The translations under genes and the position numbers were made by a program. A model generated the notes under the pieces. That model made no database searches, was not told where the DNA came from, and saw nothing but the letters and a program-made list of their open reading frames with translations. From positions 1 to 34,787 of the forward strand of contig JAAFJY010000048.1 in the NCBI GenBank assembly GCA_013299105.1: a DNA stretch of 34,787 nucleotides, written 5' to 3'. This document shows positions 17,423 to 25,939 of the stretch, piece after piece (position 1 is the stretch's first letter; each line of letters begins with the position of its first letter). Source of the DNA: Chitinophagales bacterium (GTDB lineage Bacteria; Bacteroidota; Bacteroidia; Chitinophagales; Saprospiraceae).

Positions 17423-18601
17423 ATGGCAAAGAGAGATTTTTATGAAATCATGGGTGTAGACCGCAAAGCCGACAATGATGCGCTGAAAAAAGCGTATAAG
17501 AAGTTGGCCATGCAGTACCACCCTGATAAAAACCCTGGTGACAAAGCCGCTGAAGAAAAATTCAAAGAGGCTGCCGAGGCTTATGAAATCCTGAGTGATC
17601 CTCAAAAAAGAGCCTTGTACGATCGTCATGGTCACCAAGCCTTTGAGGGTGGTATGCCCGGTAGCGGCGGTTACCGTGGCGGTGCCGGGGGCATGACGAT
17701 GGAGGACATCTTTGCCCAGTTCGGAGATATTTTTGGTGACGGCGAATTTGGCTCCTTTTTTGGTGGCCGAGGCGGTGGCGGGCGCAGTGCTCGTTCCACA
17801 GGCCAAAAAGGCAGCAACCTGCGCATCAAAGTAGCTTTGAGCCTGGAAGAAATATCGAGTGGCGTTTCCAAAAAAATCAAAGTTCGCAAGCAAATCACTT
17901 GCGACACTTGCAATGGCAGTGGTGCCAAGGACTCTGGCTCCATGCGCACTTGTACCACTTGTAATGGCATTGGGTCGGTACGCCGCGTGACGAATACCTT
18001 CCTAGGCCAAATGGCGACTACCGAAGCTTGTCCAACCTGCCAAGGCCGAGGCCAAATGGTAACCAACAAGTGCGGTACTTGCCATGGGCACGGCGTGGTA
18101 GAAGGAGAGGAAACCCTCGACATCGACATACCAGCTGGCGTAGAAGAAGGCATGAACCTTCAAATGCGTGGACGAGGCAACAGCGGCCGTTTCGGCGGTC
18201 CGGCTGGCGATCTGATCATCACCATCGAGGAAAAACCACACGACGCTCTCCAGCGCGACGGCCAAAACCTGATCTACGAACTGTACCTCAACTTCGCCGA
18301 CGCCACCTTGGGTTGTTCAGAAGAAGTGGTCACCATCGACGGGCCAGTGAAAATCAAAATTCCTGCTGGCACCCAATCGGGTAAAATCTTGCGCCTCAAA
18401 GACAAGGGTTTGCCCACCGTACAAGGAGCCGCCTACGGTCGCGGCGACCAACTGATCCACGTCAACATCTGGACGCCGAAGAAATTCAGCGAAGAAGAAC
18501 GCGTGATCCTGGAAAAACTAAAAGAGTCGCCTAACTTTAAGCCGCAACCCGGCAAGTCGGAAAAGACTTTTTTTGAAAAAATGCGCGATTACTTCAAATA
18601 A
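17423..18601 (+). CDS. dnaJ: Chaperone protein DnaJ
   Basis: A full-length type I Hsp40 of 392 residues. The J domain (about 1-70) carries the HPD motif in MQYHPDKNPGDKAAEEKF. A Gly/Phe-rich linker follows (PGSGGYRGGAGGM). Next is the zinc-finger region with all four CxxCxGxG repeats (CDTCNGSG, CTTCNGIG, CPTCQGRG, CGTCHGHG), then the C-terminal substrate-binding domains (DIDIPAGVEEGMNLQMRGRG, KIKIPAGTQSGKILRLKDKG). It stimulates DnaK ATPase and binds unfolded clients in the cytoplasm. It is co-oriented with grpE and ended by a strong terminator directly after the stop codon. Confidence 0.97.
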   Translation: MAKRDFYEIMGVDRKADNDALKKAYKKLAMQYHPDKNPGDKAAEEKFKEAAEAYEILSDPQKRALYDRHGHQAFEGGMPGSGGYRGGAGGMTMEDIFAQFGDIFGDGEFGSFFGGRGGGGRSARSTGQKGSNLRIKVALSLEEISSGVSKKIKVRKQITCDTCNGSGAKDSGSMRTCTTCNGIGSVRRVTNTFLGQMATTEACPTCQGRGQMVTNKCGTCHGHGVVEGEETLDIDIPAGVEEGMNLQMRGRGNSGRFGGPAGDLIITIEEKPHDALQRDGQNLIYELYLNFADATLGCSEEVVTIDGPVKIKIPAGTQSGKILRLKDKGLPTVQGAAYGRGDQLIHVNIWTPKKFSEEERVILEKLKESPNFKPQPGKSEKTFFEKMRDYFK

Positions 18602-18607
18602 AAAAGG

Positions 18608-18650
18608 AAAGGGCAGCGATTAAACGAGATGTTTTCGCTGCCCTTTTTTC
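18608..18650 (+). terminator. Intrinsic terminator of grpE-dnaJ
   Basis: AAAGGGCAGCGA (18608-18619) pairs perfectly with TCGCTGCCCTTT (18635-18646), with a 15-base loop and a T run. It begins seven bases after the dnaJ stop codon. Confidence 0.92.
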
Positions 18651-18695
18651 TTTGAGATTGCAAAAAAAGAGGGCCTCAATTTTAGCTCCACAACT

Positions 18696-19157
18696 ATGCG
18701 TTTCTTTCTGCCTTTCATCTGCTTGCTTGCTCTTTGTTCCTGCGGCCCCAATTACGTGCTGAACGAAGCCCTGGAACTGCCCAATCAAAGCTGGACCTAT
18801 GCCGATAGCCTGGTCAGCAACTTTGATGTGACCGACGAAAAGGCCAGCTACAATTTATACTTGCAAGTAAAGCACAACGAAGAATTTCCTACCCAGAATT
18901 TATACGTTCGGCTGAAAACTACCGCGCCACAAGGTCCTCCAAGCAGCGAAACCATTTCCCTGCAACTGGCCGACAAGGCTGGCAATTGGCTAGGCAAGTG
19001 CTCCGGCGAAAAATGTCAGATTTTGGTTCCGGTTAAAAATGGCTTGGTTTTTGGTATAAAAGGCCAGCATCGGCTCGTAGTCGAGCAGTTTATGCGCAGT
19101 GAAAATGTGAAGGGGCTTGAAAAAATTTCTTTGCTACTGGAAGTGGTAAAAAAGTGA
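18696..19157 (+). CDS. gldH: GldH-like gliding motility lipoprotein
   Basis: 153 residues with a lipoprotein signal (MRFFLPFICLLALCSC, lipidated Cys probably 16). The body matches the GldH pattern: NQSWTYADSLVSNFDVTD, ASYNLYLQVKHNEEFPTQNL, and a late GNWLGKCSGE. GldH is one of the lipoproteins needed for gliding and stability of the gliding/T9SS machinery in Flavobacterium. This fits the T9SS-sorted protein at 7931 and the surface repeat protein at 1-2659. The start is preceded by ATTTTAGCTC (18679-18688), one of the seven copies of a repeated 10-mer, only 7 bases before the ATG. Identification is by pattern memory rather than alignment. Confidence 0.82.
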   Translation: MRFFLPFICLLALCSCGPNYVLNEALELPNQSWTYADSLVSNFDVTDEKASYNLYLQVKHNEEFPTQNLYVRLKTTAPQGPPSSETISLQLADKAGNWLGKCSGEKCQILVPVKNGLVFGIKGQHRLVVEQFMRSENVKGLEKISLLLEVVKK

Positions 19158-19276
19158 TGGACCTCAGCTCTAATTTTGCTTTGAAAACATGGTTTGTTTA
19201 ACCTAAATATTTGAGCTAAAATACCTAGCTACAAAACGCATCAAAATTCCCTATTTTGCCCCTCTAAAATCAAAAC

Positions 19277-20047
19277 ATGGCGCTCAGCATCGTCTCTTAT
19301 AATGTCAACGGCATTCGCTCGGCCCTCAGCAAGGGATGGGCAGAATGGGTACGCACGCATGGCTTCGACATCGTTTGTGTGCAGGAAACCAAGGCTCAAC
19401 CCGATCAGGTAGACCTCACTGAAATGGCCGATCTCGGCTACCATGCCCACTGGCATTCGGCCCAAAAGAAAGGTTACAGCGGGGTGGCTACTTTTTCCAA
19501 ACACCAACCCGATCAGGTTGTCATTGGTTGCGGCATGGAGAAATACGACAATGAAGGACGCATCATCCGCACCGATTTTGGGGATTTGACCTTGCTCAAT
19601 TGCTACTTCCCATCTGGTACCACGGGCGACGAGCGCCAGGGCTTCAAAATGGAGTTTCTGGAAGATTTTTTCACTTGGGCCCACGAACTGAAGCAGCAAA
19701 GGCCAAACCTCATCATCGTAGGTGACTACAACATCGCCCATACCGAGCGTGACATCCACGATCCCAAGGGCAACAAAAACTCTTCCGGTTTCTTGCCCGA
19801 AGAGCGTGAATGGTTGAGCAAGTGGTTCAACAGCGGCTTTGTGGACGCTTTTCGCCACCTCAATCCCGACAAAGTAGAATACAGCTGGTGGAGTTTCCGC
19901 GCTGGAGCCCGCAAAAACAACAAGGGCTGGCGCATCGACTACCAATCGGTGAGCGAACCGCTACGAGACAAACTGATTTCAGCCCGCCAAATGAATGAGG
20001 CCGAACATTCGGATCATTGCCCGGTCTTGGTGGAGATTGAGGAGTAA
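19277..20047 (+). CDS. xth: Exodeoxyribonuclease III
   Basis: 256 residues, full-length ExoIII/AP-endonuclease fold. Catalytic motifs are in order: YNVNGIRSALSKG (Asn), VQETKAQ (metal Glu), GRIIRTDFGDLTLLNCYFPSG, VGDYNIAHTERDIHDP (Asp/Asn), YSWWSFRAGARKNNKGWRIDY, and SDHCPVLVEI (Asp/His). It cuts DNA 5' of abasic sites and degrades 3' ends in base excision repair, in the cytoplasm. It is monocistronic. GAGCTAAAAT at 19213-19222 lies about 55 bases upstream on the opposite orientation to the gldH copy. Confidence 0.95.
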   Translation: MALSIVSYNVNGIRSALSKGWAEWVRTHGFDIVCVQETKAQPDQVDLTEMADLGYHAHWHSAQKKGYSGVATFSKHQPDQVVIGCGMEKYDNEGRIIRTDFGDLTLLNCYFPSGTTGDERQGFKMEFLEDFFTWAHELKQQRPNLIIVGDYNIAHTERDIHDPKGNKNSSGFLPEEREWLSKWFNSGFVDAFRHLNPDKVEYSWWSFRAGARKNNKGWRIDYQSVSEPLRDKLISARQMNEAEHSDHCPVLVEIEE

Positions 20048-20089
20048 TTCACCAGCAACACAGAAAAAAGGGCTTCCTAGTTGATGTAA

Positions 20090-20320
20090 ACCTGCGCATT
20101 TCGAGGAGGCTATCCGGGGGCTAAACGGGCCTTGAGCAAATCCCGGTTTTGCGAAAGGGCTGATGGATCAGAGGCCATCACTGTCTGAGTGACGACGAAG
20201 GAGAAGCGAGTTTGATGGACTCCCGCCAGACGTTTCAGGCAAAGCCGCAGGATTTGATCACAGCCCTTGACTTTTTTTGTTTCTTTTTTGTGTCAAGACA
20301 AAAAGAAAGAGAGCATTTAA
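20090..20320 (+). other. Unassigned structured intergenic sequence ending in a long hairpin
   Basis: This roughly 230-base stretch lies between exodeoxyribonuclease III and the O-methyltransferase. It is GC-rich at first, with several short inverted blocks (for example GGGGGCTAAACGGGCC near 20114-20129 and CCCGGTTTTGCGAAAGGG near 20142-20159). It ends in a T/A hairpin: TTTCTTTTT (20280-20288) pairs with AAAAAGAAA (20300-20308). Its plus frame ends in DFFCFFFVSRQKERE, a low-complexity reading typical of false ORFs over such hairpins. I think it is an interspersed repeat or a non-coding RNA with terminator; neither is proven. Confidence 0.4.
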
Positions 20321-20368
20321 TTGAAAACCAATTGTTTATGATTTGATGTCGTTTTTATAAATGCTAAA

Positions 20369-21040
20369 ATGTGCATCAAACAAGAGTGGCACCCTATGCA
20401 AAGAAGCCTGCGCGAATTGTACCAATATTGTGAGGAGCACAGCACCCCGCCCAATGCTGCTCTCTTGGCCCTGGAGCGCGAAACCCACCTCAAAACCCTG
20501 TCGCCCCAGATGATGTCCGGCCGCTTACAGGGGCAATTTTTGCGCATTTTGAGCTTGCTGATCCAACCCAAAGTGATCCTCGAAATTGGCACTTTTACGG
20601 GTTACGCCAGCATTTGTCTGGCCGAAGGGTTAGCTCCGAATGGCGTTTTACACAGCATTGAGCCCAACCGCGAAATCGCCCATCTCGCTGATCAATACCT
20701 GCGCGAAGCTGGATTGAGAGAAAAAGTACAGCTTCACCAAGGCCGCGCCGAAGATATATTGCCCCATTTGGACCTAGCCATCGACCTTGCTTTCATTGAC
20801 GGAGGCAAGCAGGATTACGCCATTCACTACGAATTGGTGATGCAAAAACTCAAGCCCGGCGGTCTGATCCTGGTGGACAACACCCTCTGGGATGGCAAAG
20901 TAAGCCAGGAAAAAAAAGACAAGGACACCCAAATCTTGCACAACTTCAACGAGCTGGTGCAAAACGATCCCAGGGTAGAAAATGTACTGCTGCCGCTGCG
21001 GGATGGGATTTTGTTGGTACGAAAATTGAATTTTAGTTGA
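20369..21040 (+). CDS. O-methyltransferase, caffeoyl-CoA OMT-like (class I SAM)
   Basis: 223 residues from 20369; the ATG at 20396 (MQRSLRELYQYCEEHS) is an equally likely start. It shows the family-3 O-methyltransferase pattern: SAM-binding motif I ILEIGTFTGYASICLAEGL, then SIEPNREIAHLADQYL, the metal Asp in LAFIDGGKQDY and the second metal site in LVDNTLWDGKV. The family methylates catechol-type hydroxyls in a divalent-metal-dependent way. The bacterial substrate is usually unknown, as here. It is cytoplasmic and apparently monocistronic. Confidence 0.9.
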   Translation: MCIKQEWHPMQRSLRELYQYCEEHSTPPNAALLALERETHLKTLSPQMMSGRLQGQFLRILSLLIQPKVILEIGTFTGYASICLAEGLAPNGVLHSIEPNREIAHLADQYLREAGLREKVQLHQGRAEDILPHLDLAIDLAFIDGGKQDYAIHYELVMQKLKPGGLILVDNTLWDGKVSQEKKDKDTQILHNFNELVQNDPRVENVLLPLRDGILLVRKLNFS

Positions 21041-21069
21041 AAAGTTGAAGGGTTGAAAAGTTGAAAGGC
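21036..21069. repeat. Short tandem repeat after the O-methyltransferase
   Basis: Two copies of about 17 bases, each GTTGAAAAGTTGAAG or nearly so, overlap the stop codon of the methyltransferase gene. No function is apparent. Confidence 0.7.
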
Positions 21070-21110
21070 AGGCCCCATCAATAGCCGGGCACTTTTGATA
21101 CTTTCGATGC

Positions 21111-21146
21111 TTTTGTTTCCTTTTGTGTTTCAAAAAAATACATTTG
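21111..21146 (+). promoter_or_regulatory. Candidate promoter before the solo receptor-domain gene
   Basis: TACATTTG at 21139-21146 is a perfect TAnnTTTG -7 element. TTTTG ends at 21115, 23 bases upstream, as a possible -33 element at the long end of accepted spacing. The next start codon is at 21243. Confidence 0.4.
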
Positions 21147-21242
21147 CTTTGTTGCAAAATCTTTCGTAAATTAGTAAGCGTAAAAATAAGGTTATGTTTT
21201 TACACCTTAACTTGAATACTTAACCACATAAATCCAAATATC

Positions 21243-21671
21243 ATGACCAGATCAGCACTTCTATTGGGCTTGCTTTTATGGGGAGCCGGGGGCTTTGCCC
21301 AAAACGAAACAAGTTCTTTTACCTTAAGCGACGGACCACCTATTACCGTTGTAATACAGGATGAACAGCTACGGCCACTGGTGGGCGCTTTCGCAGAAGT
21401 AAGCACTCTTAGTCGACTATTTCGGCTTGAAAAGTCAAATGAAAAAGGAGAAACCACTTTTTGGGCGGCCCCCGAACTCCGTTACATGCTCAGAGTTCGC
21501 CACATTGGGTACGTCGATTGGTACAAGCCCGTACCCATGGAAGCGCTTTCGCTTAAATTTCTTAGAATTGAAATGGAACCTATGATCATAAGTACCGATT
21601 CTACCACTACTGTAGGCAAGAAAAAACTGACTGAACCCACGCAAAGAAAGCAAAGTAGCCCAAGAGAGTAA
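21243..21671 (+). CDS. Secreted solo copy of a receptor N-terminal (CarboxypepD-reg-like) domain
   Basis: 142 residues: signal peptide (MTRSALLLGLLLWGAGGFAQ) followed by one beta-sandwich domain of about 90 residues (VVIQDEQLRPLVGAFAEV to LKFLRIEMEPMI) and a short tail ending in basic and polar residues. It is a clear paralogue of the first about 120 residues of the next gene, which shares IVVQDEQLRPLWRA, SIRHIGFANWYKPLP and EATIVGKKDL at the matching places. Even the sequence before the start codons is alike. The plug and barrel domains of the neighbour are absent and the frame ends naturally at a stop. Either a decayed partial duplication or a genuine secreted single-domain protein. The spacing to the next gene (141 bases) carries another 10-mer ATTTTAGCTC copy. 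Confidence 0.75.
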   Translation: MTRSALLLGLLLWGAGGFAQNETSSFTLSDGPPITVVIQDEQLRPLVGAFAEVSTLSRLFRLEKSNEKGETTFWAAPELRYMLRVRHIGYVDWYKPVPMEALSLKFLRIEMEPMIISTDSTTTVGKKKLTEPTQRKQSSPRE

Positions 21672-21812
21672 GCGTATGTCCGCTGCCGCTGCGATGTGGT
21701 CTTGTTGTAGAGAAAAGTTTTGAGTTCCTCCCCTATTTGGCGGTATTTTAGCTCTGAAAAGCCTATTCTATCGAATTTCATCCATATATTCAATCCCATA
21801 AATTCAAGTATT

Positions 21813-24206
21813 ATGACCAGATTAATACTGCTATTGGGTTTGCTTGTTTGGGGAGTTGAGAGTTTTGCCCAATCTGTGAGCATAGTAGTCCAGGATGAGC
21901 AACTAAGACCACTGTGGCGTGCGATGGTAGAATTGACCACTCCTGGTCAACGCAGACAGTTCGGGGAGACAAATGAAAAAGGGGAAATCACTTTCGGGGC
22001 GAATCCAAAACTCGGTTACATGCTCAGCATCCGCCACATCGGCTTCGCCAATTGGTACAAGCCTCTACCCCAGGAAGCTCTTGCGCTTGAATTTTATAGA
22101 ATTGTCATGGAACCTGAAATCCAGACGATTGAAGAGGCCACTATTGTAGGCAAAAAAGACCTCATTCAACGCCAGCAGGGCAAAACCATTGTGAATGTGG
22201 ATGCTGCCATCAGCAATGCAGGCACCACCGTTTTGGAGGTTTTGGAAAAATCGCCGGGCGTGATGGTCGACCGCAATGGTACACTTAGCCTGATGGGCAA
22301 AACGGGGGCCACGGTCCTGATCGACGACAAGCAAACCTTTCTCTCTGGCACCGACCTCAACAACCTGCTCAGCAGCATGAGCTCGAATCAAGTGGACCAA
22401 ATCGAACTCATCACCACCCCCTCGGCCCGCTACGACGCCAACGGCAACGCGGGCATTATCAACATCAAAACTAAAAAGAACAAGCAGAAGGGCCTCAACG
22501 GCACCCTAAGCACGGGCTATGGCCAGGGTGTTTACCACAAAAACAACAACAGCCTGGTGCTGAATTACCGCCAGGGGCGTTTCAATACCTACCTCACTTA
22601 CAGCAGCAATTTCAATGGCAGTTTTCGGGACCTGTATGCCCTGCGCGAGTTTTTTGACGCCCAACAACGCAGCCTCTTCACCCTGGATCAACCTTGGTAT
22701 TTCGTCAACAACAGCGCCAACAACACCCTGAAAGCCGGGCTTGACTACGCTCTTTCCGACAAAACCAGCCTGGGTTTTGCCCTGAGCGGGTCCTTGATCG
22801 AACGCAATGGCAAGGGTCAGGCGCAAGCCAATTGGCTCAGTACCCAAGGTGTATTGGATTCGAGCATCAACACCAGTAGTGTGAATACCTCTCAATTCGA
22901 AAATGGAGGCATCAACCTCTACGCCAAGCACAGTTTCAATCCTAAAAAGCAGCTTTCCATTGATTTTGACCGACTGGGTTATAACATTGAAAATTCCTTG
23001 CGTTTTGACCACAAGACCGCTCAAACGAATAGTAGCATCGTCAATCAAGGCGATTTACCCTCCCTGCTCGACATCACGACCTTCAAGATCGACTACCTAC
23101 AAAAAGCTGGCGTAGATGGCCATTTGGAATTGGGTTACAAAATGTCCAGCATCGACACTGACAACGCAGCTGAATACCAAATCGGCGATGGCACAACTTG
23201 GCGGCCCGATTACAACAAGAGCAACCGCTTTTTGTACGGAGAAAATATCCACGCCTGGTATGGCAGTTTTGATGAAAAAATCAACAAACTAAACCTGCAA
23301 TTGGGCCTGCGCTACGAACGCACCAGCTACGATGCCCAACAACTTGGCAATGTCGAGCGCCCCGATTCGAGCTTTTCACGCCAGTACGAGGGCTTTTTTC
23401 CTACAGCTTTTTTCTCTTACCAGGCAGATACGGTGCATACTTTTACTTTCAGCGCTGGCCGCAGGTTGGATCGTCCGCCTTTTCAAAAACTCAACCCCTT
23501 TGTGAACATCATCAACAAATACACTTACGAGCAGGGGAATCCTTTCTTTCGTCCACAATTCACCTGGAACTTTGAAGTGGGCCACCAGTACCGCAAATGG
23601 CTGAACACGACCCTGAGTTACAGCTTGATCCGCGATTATTTTTCACAATTGTTCCTGACCAATGGCGAAGGCATCCAAATTTACACACAAGGCAACGTAG
23701 GGCGCATGTACAACCTGGGCCTGGCCGTATCGGTACAAGCCAATCCGACCAAGTGGTGGACCTTCAACGCCCAGGGCATTTTCAACCACAAGGTGTTCAA
23801 GGGTTTTGAAAACTCGAATTACTCCTCGCGGGTAGGCCAACTAAATTTCAGCATGAACAGCCAATTCAAGTTGGGCAAAACTTACAGTGCCGAAATCTCC
23901 GGTTTTTACATCACCCGCTCGCGCAACGACATCCAGGAATTGGTGTATGATAATGGGCAATTGTCCTTGGGCATCGCCAGGCCCGTTTTCAAAAACCAGG
24001 GCACCCTCAAACTCAGCATCCGCGACCTGCTGCAAACCCAATTGATGGAGGGCCTCACCGATTTCCCCAATGCGGAAGAGTATTTCATCCAATATTGGGA
24101 TACCAGGGTACTCAGCCTTACTTTTTCTTATCGTTTTGGCAAACAGTTCAAATCGGCGCGGAGAAATGGCGCGGCCGGGGATGAGATTGAGCGAGTAGGA
24201 AACTGA
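21813..24206 (+). CDS. TonB-dependent-receptor-like outer-membrane beta-barrel protein
   Basis: 797 residues from the ATG at 21813, which opens a good signal peptide (MTRLILLLGLLVWGVESFAQ); the frame also extends upstream to 21720 without signal character. Order of domains: CarboxypepD-reg-like beta-sandwich (about 20-105), plug-like domain (about 110-220, with NVDAAISNAGTTVLEVLEKS, MVDRNGTLSLMG and IELITTPSARYDANGNAG), and an outer-membrane barrel (OMP_b-brl_3 type) to the end, with a terminal LSLTFSYRFGKQF strand. No TonB box or SusD partner is adjacent, so the ligand is unknown. It likely takes up or binds an extracellular compound at the outer membrane. The upstream gene duplicates its first domain. 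Confidence 0.9.
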   Translation: MTRLILLLGLLVWGVESFAQSVSIVVQDEQLRPLWRAMVELTTPGQRRQFGETNEKGEITFGANPKLGYMLSIRHIGFANWYKPLPQEALALEFYRIVMEPEIQTIEEATIVGKKDLIQRQQGKTIVNVDAAISNAGTTVLEVLEKSPGVMVDRNGTLSLMGKTGATVLIDDKQTFLSGTDLNNLLSSMSSNQVDQIELITTPSARYDANGNAGIINIKTKKNKQKGLNGTLSTGYGQGVYHKNNNSLVLNYRQGRFNTYLTYSSNFNGSFRDLYALREFFDAQQRSLFTLDQPWYFVNNSANNTLKAGLDYALSDKTSLGFALSGSLIERNGKGQAQANWLSTQGVLDSSINTSSVNTSQFENGGINLYAKHSFNPKKQLSIDFDRLGYNIENSLRFDHKTAQTNSSIVNQGDLPSLLDITTFKIDYLQKAGVDGHLELGYKMSSIDTDNAAEYQIGDGTTWRPDYNKSNRFLYGENIHAWYGSFDEKINKLNLQLGLRYERTSYDAQQLGNVERPDSSFSRQYEGFFPTAFFSYQADTVHTFTFSAGRRLDRPPFQKLNPFVNIINKYTYEQGNPFFRPQFTWNFEVGHQYRKWLNTTLSYSLIRDYFSQLFLTNGEGIQIYTQGNVGRMYNLGLAVSVQANPTKWWTFNAQGIFNHKVFKGFENSNYSSRVGQLNFSMNSQFKLGKTYSAEISGFYITRSRNDIQELVYDNGQLSLGIARPVFKNQGTLKLSIRDLLQTQLMEGLTDFPNAEEYFIQYWDTRVLSLTFSYRFGKQFKSARRNGAAGDEIERVGN

Positions 24207-24556
24207 AGTTGAGTTGAGAGCCGAGGTTTTTTGTCTGAACTGTGATTTTTTTGATTTTTTTGATGGGCAGGATGCCAGCATGACGTTGACCATTGGCTAC
24301 CAATGTTACGCCCTTACAGGGTAGGATTTTGAGCTAAAATTTTGACATTGCCACCTTCAAAAAACCCAAACTGGAAAAACGAAAACTTTCCGAACCAAAA
24401 ATCTCCCCAGCGAGTCTCCAACTCATAACCACACTCCACTCTCCTTGCACTATGGCGGCCCACTAACCATTAACCACTAACCACTAACTAACATTTTTTT
24501 CCCCCGCATAGGGGTATCCTTTTTCATTTCCCATCTTCCTATCAAAGACCACAAGC
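24207..24556. other. Intergenic region with short repeats
   Basis: About 350 bases, no gene. It holds the 21-mer GATGCCAGCATGACGTTGAC(C) at 24271-24291 (shared with 31117-31137 and, inverted, 7380-7400), a GAGCTAAAAT copy at 24331-24340, and a TAACCACTAACCACTAAC tandem repeat within 24461-24492. Confidence 0.6.
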
Positions 24557-25144
24557 ATGAAAAAGATATTGACCCTGCTCATCTGCCTGATCACCCTGAC
24601 CGTAGCACAGGCACAGCGCGAAGAAACACTGTTCAACCGCACCCGACTGGACTTGACTGGTTTCTGGTACACCGATTCCTACAACTTTACTTTTTTTGAT
24701 GAAGACACCGAGTACTTCAGCGGGGGTAATGTTGGCTTTGAATTCAATCGCAACTTCATCCTGGGCTGGAGCTGGCAGCGCATGCGTGACTATGCTGCCC
24801 TCGACAACAACGTCCAACTGGGCTACCGTATGCGGCACAATGGCCTTTTGCTGGGTTATGTGCCTGGCAGCAGCAAAGTGGTGCACCCTTACCTTAGCGC
24901 CACGATCGGCGGAGGCCGTTTGGATTTTGACGATGGTGCCGATTTCACCCGCGACCGCATTTTTGTGATTCAACCTGCTTTGGGCCTGGAAGTGAACGTA
25001 TTCCGCTGGTTCCACTTGGGTGTAGAAGGTGGCTATCGCCTGGTGAATGATGTGGATCATCCGAACATCACCAGTACCGATATGTCCAAGCCTTATGCGC
25101 AGATCCAATTGCGTTTTGGTTACTCTTGGGGTGGCCGTTGGTAA
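24557..25144 (+). CDS. Small outer-membrane beta-barrel protein
   Basis: 195 residues with a strong signal peptide (MKKILTLLICLITLTVAQAQ). The mature part alternates hydrophobic and polar residues in strands of about ten (LDLTGFWYTDSYNFTFF, GGNVGFEFNRNFILGWSW, NGLLLGYVPGS, HPYLSATIGGGRLDF, FHLGVEGGYRLVNDV) and ends with QIQLRFGYSWGGRW, an aromatic C-terminus typical of barrel proteins. It resembles the OmpA/OmpW-sized eight-strand porin-like families; no specific family recognised. A strong terminator follows at 25230-25272. Confidence 0.82.
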   Translation: MKKILTLLICLITLTVAQAQREETLFNRTRLDLTGFWYTDSYNFTFFDEDTEYFSGGNVGFEFNRNFILGWSWQRMRDYAALDNNVQLGYRMRHNGLLLGYVPGSSKVVHPYLSATIGGGRLDFDDGADFTRDRIFVIQPALGLEVNVFRWFHLGVEGGYRLVNDVDHPNITSTDMSKPYAQIQLRFGYSWGGRW

Positions 25145-25229
25145 ATTGGACTGATTTTGTAAAAGCTTAGTCTGCTCCCATTTCGGCCAAAAAAAGCCGT
25201 TTTTCCGTGATTTTTCTAAATTCCATAAG

Positions 25230-25272
25230 CGCCCGGTTTTTGCTCAATTTTGCAAAAACCGGGCGTTTTTTT
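25230..25272 (+). terminator. Strong intrinsic terminator after the small barrel gene
   Basis: CGCCCGGTTTTTGC (25230-25243) pairs perfectly over 14 bases with GCAAAAACCGGGCG (25252-25265), with an 8-base loop and a seven-T run. It separates the barrel gene from the convergent minus-strand operon ending at 25319. Confidence 0.95.
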
Positions 25273-25318
25273 GGGCGACAACGAAATAAAGTGAAATTTT
25301 TTCTCAAATGTAATCGAG

Positions 25319-25939
25319 CTATTTTGTATAACAATCTGTAGGAATTAATTCGTGCACAGGTAATTCCCAAGTTAAGCATTCAGAAAAAGCAGCTCGCATG
25401 GCTGCAATCCTTTCCTCTTTCCATTTTGAGTCAGATGGTTTCACGATTTTATTGTCATTATCCACCCACTGTATGGAAAAATGCCAAAAATTGGACCGTG
25501 TTGGTGTATGAACTACTTTTGCCGTTACTTGATCAGAATGATTCTTGGGGGGACGTAAAAATGGGATTTTAACCTGCTGGTGTATTTGGTTAATGGGGAT
25601 GAAGAAAATGCTTTTGGAGCTATTTATCTCAAAATTATCAGGGTATTTGGGAGGATCAATGATTTCGGAAAAATCCCAATACCCCTGAAAATACCTCTTC
25701 CCCTCAGATTCTCCACACAAAGAAATATAGTTGTGGTTATACTCAAAGTGGCCTAGTAAATTGGTAGAATAGTCATAGAATTCTTCCCATTTTTGATAAA
25801 AAACTGACTCTGGAACATAAGCTTTTGACATGTTCTGGCTATTAGGAGGAGCAGTACGGCAGAGCCATGCCTCAACAAAACAATCCTCTTCAATTTGTTT
25901 AAAAGATGGTTGTGGAAGCAGTATTTCGGGATATTCCAT
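25319..25939 (-). CDS. Uncharacterised protein, third gene of the TIGR04255-like operon
   Basis: 206 residues, not recognised. There is no signal peptide or membrane segment. Notable features are many aromatic residues (QKWEEFYDYSTNLLGHFEY, KRYFQGYWDFSE), the segment VVHTPTRSNFWHFSIQW, and an acidic-aromatic C-terminus (LPVHELIPTDCY). Its start at 25939 lies inside the end of the preceding gene (41-base overlap in another frame), a larger overlap than the other gene junction of the operon. A shorter start is possible but no good ATG follows soon. AT-rich like its two partners, so all three probably arrived together. Function unknown; operon context suggests it works with the TIGR04255-like protein. 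Confidence 0.75.
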   Translation of the reverse strand: MEYPEILLPQPSFKQIEEDCFVEAWLCRTAPPNSQNMSKAYVPESVFYQKWEEFYDYSTNLLGHFEYNHNYISLCGESEGKRYFQGYWDFSEIIDPPKYPDNFEINSSKSIFFIPINQIHQQVKIPFLRPPKNHSDQVTAKVVHTPTRSNFWHFSIQWVDNDNKIVKPSDSKWKEERIAAMRAAFSECLTWELPVHELIPTDCYTK

